DNA of 10,717 nt, from NCBI GenBank assembly GCA_964393335.1, contig CAYMTN010000189.1, forward strand, positions 1 through 10,717, read 5' to 3'. Of the stretch, positions 6,851-10,717 are shown in pieces; the first letter of the stretch is position 1; each line of letters starts with the position of its first letter. The notes below the pieces were generated by a model that did no database searches, had not been told where the DNA came from, and was given only the letters and a program-made list of their open reading frames with translations. The DNA comes from CAYMTN01 sp964393335 (lineage in GTDB: Bacteria; Chloroflexota; Anaerolineae; Aggregatilineales; Aggregatilineaceae). Position numbers and translations under genes: made by a program.

Positions 6851-7303
6851 TCAGAGGTCGAATACAGGTAACAAGAAATGATCTGCAAAACCTGGGATAT
6901 ATCGCCGGAAGTGGTTTTCATCCACAGTCATAATATAAGGCGTCTGAAATCGCTCTGCTACCGAAACAATTACGGCATCAACATAATCGATACCGGAATC
7001 TGCATACCGATTCAGCAAATCAATGGCGCGCCGATAATCGGACGGTGTCATTTCTTCAAGCTGAAACGGGAGGCTTTCGACGATGTCTTCCAGACCTTGA
7101 GCAAAACTCTGAATGCATTGCGCGTCCGTTGTGTGCTTGCGGTGCCGGTGCAGTTTGAGATGAAAAACCTCAACTAATGTGGCGGCGGGAAGATAAAAAC
7201 GCCAGCGATCATCTCGTATTATCGACAGAGCTTTGGCGTGGATCTTGTCATCTTCGTCAAAAATCGCAAATACAAAGCCCGAATCAACGATCGTGATCGT
7301 CAC
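6851..7303 (-). CDS. PIN-domain ribonuclease toxin (VapC-type)
   Basis: The product is 150 residues, normal for the family. The start is GTG at 7303, forced by an in-frame TGA immediately upstream (7306-7304); it overlaps the antitoxin stop in a GTGA. The PIN acidic residues are in place: D7 (VDSGFVFAIFD), E45 (LVEVF), D109 preceded by D106 (SGIDYVDAVIVSVAE) and D128 (IMTVDENHF). PIN toxins are Mg-dependent ribonucleases that cut tRNA or rRNA and stop translation when unbound by antitoxin. It is the last gene of a three-gene operon. GC is clearly lower than in the flanking genes (27 of 60 bases in 6901-6960, against 42 of 60 in 5341-5400), suggesting acquisition. Confidence 0.9.
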   Translation of the reverse strand: MTITIVDSGFVFAIFDEDDKIHAKALSIIRDDRWRFYLPAATLVEVFHLKLHRHRKHTTDAQCIQSFAQGLEDIVESLPFQLEEMTPSDYRRAIDLLNRYADSGIDYVDAVIVSVAERFQTPYIMTVDENHFRRYIPGFADHFLLPVFDL

Positions 7304-7707
7304 TCATCATCACCTTCATCTGAATCCTGGAACGGATCAATCCCATAGATTATCTCTTCCATTCGGGCCGATAGATCGCTTCTGCCACTGGAAAACAACC
7401 CCCGATATTTCACCTCGCCCGGCTTCACTTTCGGCTTGTGTTCTTCCAGATAATCTTTGATCATGTTGCCAACGCTGACCGGGAGATCATCGAGCGCATA
7501 TTCAGCGATCAGTTCCAGCACGGACAGATGATGCTCACCGGCATAGGCACGAATCGCCGCAAAGTGATCATCTATCGCGGTTCCCCGCGTGTGAAAGGAC
7601 ACGGCTTCGCCGGATTCCGGCGACGGCGCAGTGAGAAAGAGTTGCCGGGCATCCGCCCCACCTGTATAGAAATGTCTGACTGGAGTCTGTGGGTATGTCT
7701 CAACCAT
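7300..7707 (-). CDS. Antitoxin-like partner of the PIN toxin
   Basis: The product is 135 residues from ATG at 7707, with AGGAAG seven bases upstream, inside the end of the preceding gene. The C-terminal part (101-123, YRGLFSSGRSDLSARMEEII) resembles the toxin-wrapping tail of antitoxins that pair with PIN toxins in cyanobacteria and Chloroflexota, followed by an acidic end. That resemblance is from memory of the family. Residues 46-90 are predicted helical. The N-terminal 45 residues contain no AbrB, ribbon-helix-helix or HTH motif that I can see, so DNA binding and autoregulation, which are usual for such antitoxins, are not evident. The 4-nt overlap with the toxin gene is typical for translational coupling. 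Confidence 0.7.
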   Translation of the reverse strand: MVETYPQTPVRHFYTGGADARQLFLTAPSPESGEAVSFHTRGTAIDDHFAAIRAYAGEHHLSVLELIAEYALDDLPVSVGNMIKDYLEEHKPKVKPGEVKYRGLFSSGRSDLSARMEEIIYGIDPFQDSDEGDDE

Positions 7708-7709
7708 GA

Positions 7710-8045
7710 TCAGTCTTCCTGTCGCTGATGCAACGCATCTTGAACAAATCGCGCCAACTCCTCCAGGCCTTCTGTTTCAAGCGCTTGAACTAATAAACGT
7801 GTCAACACTTTATGACCATCTTGCCCTAATACGATCGACGCGACCGGTTTGATCCGAACTTCGGGCGTCCCCGATCCGGGTGGCGAAAAACTCCCAGTTG
7901 TAAAGGGGTCCAACTCGCCAAAAGTCAGGTAAGTAAAATCACCGACTTTGCCCACAGCGAAATTGTTCGCAGGTAACGTGGGTAGATCGAGTTGTGACGG
8001 CCAGGCTGCTGTTCCCTGTGTTTTTTCGTCCGAATTCTGCGTCAT
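7710..8045 (-). CDS. Small DUF3467-like protein, first gene of the PIN operon
   Basis: The product is 111 residues from ATG at 8045, with GAGG (part of AGGAAGAGG) four bases upstream. Residues 25-90 (ANNFAVGKVGDFTYLTFGEL, then EVRIKPVASIVLG and DGHKVLTRLLVQALE) have the pattern of a DUF3467-like domain: a short beta pair, a basic beta strand and a helix carrying K79. This is a resemblance by eye only. The tail (92-108) is helical and amphipathic. It ends two bases before the antitoxin start, so it is cotranscribed with the toxin-antitoxin pair. It could be a third component, perhaps an antitoxin helper or regulator; that is inference. Its base composition matches the two downstream genes, not the flanks. 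Confidence 0.65.
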   Translation of the reverse strand: MTQNSDEKTQGTAAWPSQLDLPTLPANNFAVGKVGDFTYLTFGELDPFTTGSFSPPGSGTPEVRIKPVASIVLGQDGHKVLTRLLVQALETEGLEELARFVQDALHQRQED

Positions 8046-8079
8046 AAACCTCTTCCTACACTCAGGCTGTTCTATGCAG

Positions 8080-8109
8080 ATTCTATTCTCAAAGTAGCAA
8101 CTTCACCAA
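8080..8109 (-). promoter_or_regulatory. Candidate promoter of the three-gene PIN operon
   Basis: TTGGTG (8109-8104), 18 bp, then TAGAAT (8085-8080) on the minus strand. Transcription would start near 8073 with a leader of about 28 nt. The -35 abuts the PAP2 stop codon. There is no terminator between the PAP2 gene and this operon, so read-through is also possible. Confidence 0.4.
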
Positions 8110-8110
8110 C

Positions 8111-8872
8111 CTACGGCGTATCCGCCGTCATACGGCGCGCCACGCGGCGAAACCGCCCCAACGCGGGTGCAGCGATCGGCGCGTCGGCGTCACCCAGGTC
8201 GTCGGTCAGACGCTGGCCCAGGTAAATACCCGCGTAATACGCCGCCACCGCCAGCACGTACCCGGCGATGAGGTCCGGCGAATTGTGGCGCATGGTCAGC
8301 AGCGTCGAGGCGCAAATCAGCGCGGCCAGTGTCGTCCAAACCCAGAACACGCGCGGGCGAGGCCGGTACCGGATCATGAAGCACATGTTCAACACCGCGT
8401 AAAATACGTGCTGGCTGGGGGCCGCGTTGTGCGTGCTGGCCGCCGCGTCCGCTTCATAGGTGCTGCGCAGCACGCGGGCAAACACATCCTGGCCGGGCAC
8501 GTCTTCCGGCGCGGGTTTGACGACATACGTCGGAAAGATGATGTAGATCGCGTACCCGATCAGCGCCGCGACCATCATCGCCAGCACGAACTGCCGGTAT
8601 TCCGTGTTCGGCATGTTGTACATGGCCCACAGTGGAACCAGCAGCGCCAGCGCGAAACCGGCAAAATACGGCACCAGCCAGATACCCCCCGGCGTCAGGT
8701 TGTTGTCGATGATACCGATTGTCAGTTCCCAGCCGTCGTCCGGCGCGCGCAGCCGGGCATTGAGCAGGTTAATGGTGAAAAACTGAGCCTGAATGACGAG
8801 CAACAGGACACACAGAACCAGCCGGTTTCGAATGATACGCGCCACCAGCGGCTTTTGAATCAAGGTATGCAT
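8111..8872 (-). CDS. PAP2-superfamily membrane phosphatase
   Basis: The product is 253 residues with ATG at 8872 and AGGA about nine bases upstream. It is an integral membrane protein with about six hydrophobic helices (15-36, 66-85, 94-115, 154-168, 176-194, 203-219). PAP2 motifs are NAAPSQHVF (PSQH 152-155, acid-base H155) and STLLTMRHNSPDLIAG (R195, nucleophile H196, D200). The first, Lys/Arg-containing PAP2 motif is not obvious; K119 in VVKPAPED is the closest candidate. The family dephosphorylates lipids such as phosphatidate or undecaprenyl pyrophosphate, or transfers inositol phosphate. The substrate is unknown. It faces the histidine kinase across a shared 620-bp upstream region. Confidence 0.85.
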   Translation of the reverse strand: MHTLIQKPLVARIIRNRLVLCVLLLVIQAQFFTINLLNARLRAPDDGWELTIGIIDNNLTPGGIWLVPYFAGFALALLVPLWAMYNMPNTEYRQFVLAMMVAALIGYAIYIIFPTYVVKPAPEDVPGQDVFARVLRSTYEADAAASTHNAAPSQHVFYAVLNMCFMIRYRPRPRVFWVWTTLAALICASTLLTMRHNSPDLIAGYVLAVAAYYAGIYLGQRLTDDLGDADAPIAAPALGRFRRVARRMTADTP

Positions 8873-8906
8873 AACCGGTATTCCTGATCATTCAGCAAGT
8901 AAGCAT

Positions 8907-8956
8907 CAGGCGCGCTGCCGACGCAGCCCGCAGCCGCGCCTGAAAAACAGGCCGCG
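8907..8956 (-). promoter_or_regulatory. Two competing hairpins in the PAP2 leader
   Basis: CGCGCCTG at 8935-8942 can pair perfectly with CAGGCGCG at 8907-8914 (20-nt spacer) or with CAGGC-c-GCG at 8948-8956 (AAAAA or TTTTT loop). Both cannot form at once. A further inner stem, GCTGC/GCAGC (8914-8918, 8923-8927), supports the first. The segment lies 35-84 nt before the PAP2 start codon, as expected for an attenuator-like leader. There is no T-run after either stem, so control of translation would be more likely than termination. Confidence 0.4.
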
Positions 8957-8975
8957 CCGTCTCTACCGCCCGACA

Positions 8976-9030
8976 CGGCGAATCGTTCGCCGGAAAAACC
9001 GCCGGCCTTGCCGTTTGGCCCGCCGGGCCA
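8976..9030. repeat. Two perfect short hairpins
   Basis: CGGCGAA-tcg-TTCGCCG (8976-8992) is a 7-bp stem with a three-base loop, and TGGCCC-gcc-GGGCCA (9016-9030) is a 6-bp stem with a three-base loop. Both would form in RNA of either strand. They add to the dense structure upstream of the PAP2 gene. Confidence 0.5.
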
Positions 9031-9060
9031 CGCGGCGTGCCCGCCAACGCGCATACCATC

Positions 9061-9080
9061 TTACATCCGAATCCCTCCTT
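9061..9080 (-). promoter_or_regulatory. Perfect Shine-Dalgarno followed by ATG-TAA
   Basis: On the minus strand AAGGAGGG (9080-9073) is followed after seven bases by ATG (9066-9064) and at once by TAA (9063-9061). It is the best ribosome site in this stretch, yet the frame stops after one codon. The same frame stays open from ATG at 9054 for 64 codons and runs into the PAP2 start. It could be a start-stop ribosome stalling element in the leader, or a small gene broken by a nonsense change. Confidence 0.4.
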
Positions 9081-9118
9081 CTGATGCTTCAGACGCACTC
9101 GATCTTGGCCGTCCGCTC

Positions 9119-9148
9119 AGTTATACCACCGCACCGGCCTGCTGTCGC
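9119..9148 (-). promoter_or_regulatory. Second candidate promoter toward PAP2
   Basis: GCGACA (9148-9143), 18 bp, TATAAC (9124-9119) on the minus strand, giving a start near 9112 and a leader of about 240 nt that includes the Shine-Dalgarno-ATG-TAA element and the hairpins. The -35 matches only in GACA. Confidence 0.25.
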
Positions 9149-9155
9149 ATTCCCG

Positions 9156-9186
9156 TAGCGGGCCAGCCGTGCGAACAGGCCCGCTA
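9156..9186. repeat. 9-bp perfect inverted repeat
   Basis: TAGCGGGCC (9156-9164) and GGCCCGCTA (9178-9186) are perfect inverted copies around 13 bases. The overlapping octamer GGCCAGCC also occurs twice in direct orientation (9161-9168 and 9187-9194), 26 bp apart. It lies just downstream of the TATAAT box at 9198-9203 on the minus strand, so it could be the start of a structured leader or a protein-binding site. Confidence 0.5.
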
Positions 9187-9197
9187 GGCCAGCCATT

Positions 9198-9203
9198 ATT
9201 ATA
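9198..9203 (-). promoter_or_regulatory. Consensus TATAAT box toward PAP2
   Basis: TATAAT reads at 9203-9198 on the minus strand, without a standard -35. Where a -35 would lie (around 9221-9226) sits the right half of the palindrome 9214-9225, which suggests a regulated promoter. Start would be near 9190, giving a leader of about 320 nt. Confidence 0.4.
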
Positions 9204-9213
9204 AGTGTTTACG

Positions 9214-9225
9214 CGCCAATTGGCG
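9214..9225. promoter_or_regulatory. Perfect palindrome CGCCAATTGGCG, operator-like
   Basis: A 12-bp perfect dyad with no central gap, between the diverging PAP2 and histidine kinase promoters and overlapping the expected -35 of the minus-strand TATAAT box. Its position fits a repressor or activator site; no binding family is recognised. Confidence 0.45.
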
Positions 9226-9240
9226 ATGAGGTGCAGGCCC

Positions 9241-9284
9241 GCCGAAATCTTTACGAAATTTGTGAAAGTTCCCTGAATTTCGGC
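9241..9284. repeat. 8-bp inverted repeat GCCGAAAT...ATTTCGGC
   Basis: GCCGAAAT (9241-9248) and ATTTCGGC (9277-9284) are perfect inverted copies 28 bp apart, upstream of the kinase promoter. CGAAAT recurs once more inside (9254-9259). Half-site centres are about 36 bp apart, compatible with a looped or two-dimer binding site. Confidence 0.4.
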
Positions 9285-9302
9285 TTGAGAAGGGTTTGAA
9301 GT

Positions 9303-9332
9303 GTAAAAGTCCCGTAAAAGTTGGTGTATACT
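9303..9332 (+). promoter_or_regulatory. Phased direct repeat plus TATACT: histidine kinase promoter
   Basis: GTAAAAGT occurs at 9303-9310 and again at 9314-9321, exactly 11 bp apart (one helical turn), followed six bases later by TATACT (9327-9332). There is no good -35; the direct repeat occupies that place. This is the layout expected of an activator-dependent promoter, for example one bound by an OmpR- or LytR-type regulator. Start would be near 9339, giving a leader of about 154 nt. Confidence 0.45.
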
Positions 9333-9393
9333 GAAAAACAAACTAAACGAAGAAGTTGGCTGAATTTTTTAAGACACCTAATAATTTCGTTAC

Positions 9394-9478
9394 CCTGGCA
9401 AGGGAATCGTCGGAAGCGGGAACCGCCCTCCATCAGCCAGGCTTACCAGTCCGCATCGCTTTTAGCGTGGCCGTTTTT
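9394..9478 (+). promoter_or_regulatory. Structured leader of the histidine kinase, possible cis-regulatory RNA
   Basis: CCTGGC (9394-9399) pairs with GCCAGG (9436-9441). Nested within are AGG/CCT (9401-9403, 9427-9429) and GCGG-gaa-CCGC (9416-9426), leaving a purine-rich internal loop. A second hairpin, CGCT-ttt-AGCG (9457-9467), is followed by a run of five Ts (9474-9478) and then directly by the GAGGG ribosome site. This looks like an aptamer-like fold plus a terminator-like switch, but the second stem is short. It does not match a known riboswitch consensus that I can recall in full. Confidence 0.35.
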
Positions 9479-9492
9479 GACAGAGGGTTTAT

Positions 9493-10717
9493 ATGTCAGC
9501 AATGCTACCGGAATACCCAATCAGTCGAGAAGAGAAAAAAGAGCAGCCTGTACCAGACCAACTGACCTACGATCAGTCTGAAGCTGCACCGGAAGCGCGC
9601 CCTGTCGACACCGCAAACGTGCCATCACGCATGACGTTTGCGCAGGAGGTGCGTGCCGAACGCCTGTCGACCTTGTGGAAAGTGACGCTGTTTGCCTCGT
9701 TCATGATCTGGTGGGCGTTGATCGTGATCAGCGGCGGGCGTAACATGTCGTTCGTCGCCGTGCTGATCCCGACGGCATCCGTAACCGTTAGCTGTTTCGC
9801 CACCGGCCAACTCCTCAAACGTGAACGGTTCAACGACGCCGTGTGGGTCTATTCGCTGGGGGCCATCCTCGCCATCGCGCTGACGATGGGCCTGGGCGAC
9901 AGCTTCGGGGAAAAGTATGCCCCGTACATCTTCCCGCTGCTGGTGTTTGTCGTCGGCCTGCTGATGCCCGTCCGCGAAACGTTGTTGATGGCGACGATTG
10001 CGGTGGCGGCGGCGATCCTGATCCCGTCCGGGCTTGCGGAAAAGTTCACGTTCACCAACACGACCTTGTTCGCGCTGATCCTGACCGGCATCTCGACCGG
10101 GTTGTCTGCCCAGGTGAGTGGCGAGCTGTACGCGATTGCCGAATGGGCGCTCGAAAACTACCGCAAGGAACGCCACACCACCTTCGCCCTGTTCGAAAGC
10201 CGCGAGGCACTGCAAAAAAGCTTTATGCGCCAGCAAGCGCTGACGATGGAAGTGCAAAAAGCGAACAAAGAACTGGAAGTCGCCCGCCGGTCGGAAGAGG
10301 AAGCCAAGAACTTCCGGGGGCAGTTCCTGGCGAACATGAGCCACGAACTCCGTACCCCGCTCAACGCGATCATCGGCTTCAGCCAGACCATGCTCGACTT
10401 CCCCGCGATGTACGACGGGGTCGAACTGCCCTCCCAGTACCGCAAAGACATGACCCAGATTCTGAGCAGTGGCAAGCACCTGCTCAACATTATTAATGAC
10501 ATCCTCGACCTGTCCAAGGTGGATGCTGGCAAGCTGGACCTCGAAATCCAGCCTGTCGATCTCGGCCCGGTGATCAAAGGCGTGCTCTCGACCGCTGTCG
10601 GCCTGGTGGGCGAAAAAGCCGACCGGGTCAAACTCACGCGCAAGCTGAGCGACCCGCTGCCGATGGTGTTGGGCGACCCGCTGCGCGTGCGGCAGGTGCT
10701 GCTCAACCTGTATTCCA
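9493..10717 (+). CDS. Membrane sensor histidine kinase, 3' end cut by the window
   Basis: Open from ATG at 9493 to the edge (408 codons), with GAGGG six bases before the start. Residues 1-58 are polar and probably cytoplasmic. About six hydrophobic helices follow (62-80, 86-106, 117-135, 144-160, 163-180, 190-208) with very short loops, so sensing is likely within the membrane. A charged helix (236-275) is probably a coiled-coil linker. The HisKA domain spans about 276-342, with the phospho-accepting His in FLANMSHELRTPLNAIIGF (H284). The ATPase domain starts about 390; QVLLNLYS (401-408) is the start of the N-box, and its Asn lies beyond the edge. Such kinases autophosphorylate and pass phosphate to a response regulator. 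A C-terminal receiver domain cannot be excluded. It is the only plus-strand gene here. Confidence 0.92.
   Translation, partial: MSAMLPEYPISREEKKEQPVPDQLTYDQSEAAPEARPVDTANVPSRMTFAQEVRAERLSTLWKVTLFASFMIWWALIVISGGRNMSFVAVLIPTASVTVSCFATGQLLKRERFNDAVWVYSLGAILAIALTMGLGDSFGEKYAPYIFPLLVFVVGLLMPVRETLLMATIAVAAAILIPSGLAEKFTFTNTTLFALILTGISTGLSAQVSGELYAIAEWALENYRKERHTTFALFESREALQKSFMRQQALTMEVQKANKELEVARRSEEEAKNFRGQFLANMSHELRTPLNAIIGFSQTMLDFPAMYDGVELPSQYRKDMTQILSSGKHLLNIINDILDLSKVDAGKLDLEIQPVDLGPVIKGVLSTAVGLVGEKADRVKLTRKLSDPLPMVLGDPLRVRQVLLNLYS

Larger units (their letters stand above)
8873..9492. other. Divergent, highly structured intergenic region
   Basis: No convincing gene fills these 620 bases. The left half (8873-9120) is very GC-rich and packed with hairpins, and on the minus strand would form the PAP2 leader. 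The right half (9190-9490) is AT-richer and holds promoter-like boxes, a palindrome and repeats facing the histidine kinase. Two small minus-strand frames in the left half (55 and 64 codons) overlap or abut the PAP2 gene; they lack family resemblance and are not called. The parts are listed separately. Confidence 0.6.

Noticed and set aside
8860..9054. 64-codon minus-strand frame overlapping the PAP2 start
   Set aside because: Acceptable third-position GC but Gly-rich, no family resemblance, no ribosome site of its own (the strong one leads to ATG-TAA). Kept as an open question in the findings, not as a gene.
9394..9450. Cobalamin or c-di-GMP-I riboswitch
   Set aside because: Short box-like matches only. 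The c-di-GMP-I GAAA-capped stem and GCAAAGCC segment are missing, and the cobalamin core is too short. Not named as either family.
9321..9581. Small plus-strand frames before and across the kinase start
   Set aside because: They overlap the kinase N-terminus in other frames and lack a good start context and family resemblance.
9625..10479. Minus-strand open frame (284 codons) opposite the histidine kinase
   Set aside because: The plus strand carries membrane helices, the H-box and the N-box start. The antisense product is low-complexity, rich in Arg, Gln, His and Asp.
1..10717. CRISPR array, tRNA, rRNA or insertion sequence
   Set aside because: No regularly spaced long repeats, no cloverleaf or rRNA-like segments and no transposase-like protein seen on either strand.

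Overview
The window (about 60-65% GC through most of its length) looks like a chromosomal piece of a Chloroflexota bacterium, most likely from the Anaerolineae side. This rests on gene style: large exported proteins with repeated domains, a DsbA-like domain with a CGHC motif, PIN toxin-antitoxin genes, and GC-rich intergenic hairpins. It is a judgement from general resemblance, not a database match. Every recognisable gene runs on the minus strand except a sensor histidine kinase at the right end, which runs on the plus strand and is cut by the window edge.

Left part (1-5000): a two-gene minus-strand unit encodes a membrane-anchored TPR protein (2584-1496) and, 13 nt after it, an exported M23-family peptidase (1482-142). 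An extended -10 promoter lies upstream of the TPR gene. Further upstream on the same strand is a 738-residue exported protein (4981-2765) with three copies of a PsbP/DcrB-like domain and a C-terminal DsbA-like thioredoxin domain. It ends at a clear rho-independent terminator (2709-2736). All three proteins are built for the membrane or the outside of the cell.

Middle part (5000-8100): a 335-bp gap (4982-5316) holds two inverted repeats and an isolated TATAAT box, possibly the leader of the thioredoxin-fusion gene. Next is a class I/II PLP-dependent aminotransferase (6624-5317) with a strong Shine-Dalgarno. After it comes a compact three-gene operon (8045-6851) of clearly lower GC: a small DUF3467-like protein, an antitoxin-like protein and a PIN-domain (VapC-type) toxin. 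Two nt separate the first pair and the second pair overlap by 4 nt. It looks like an acquired toxin-antitoxin island.

Right part (8100-10717): a PAP2-superfamily membrane phosphatase (8872-8111, minus) and the hybrid-type or simple sensor histidine kinase (9493 to the edge, plus) diverge from a 620-bp non-coding region. That region is the most structured non-coding DNA here. The PAP2 side carries a TATAAT box next to a perfect 12-bp palindrome, several strong hairpins, two of which compete for the same bases, and a perfect Shine-Dalgarno followed by ATG-TAA. The kinase side carries a helically phased direct repeat just upstream of a TATACT box, and a 150-nt leader with a nested stem and a terminator-like hairpin just before the start codon. 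These two leaders, the triple-domain thioredoxin fusion and the three-gene toxin-antitoxin island are the best candidates for something undescribed.
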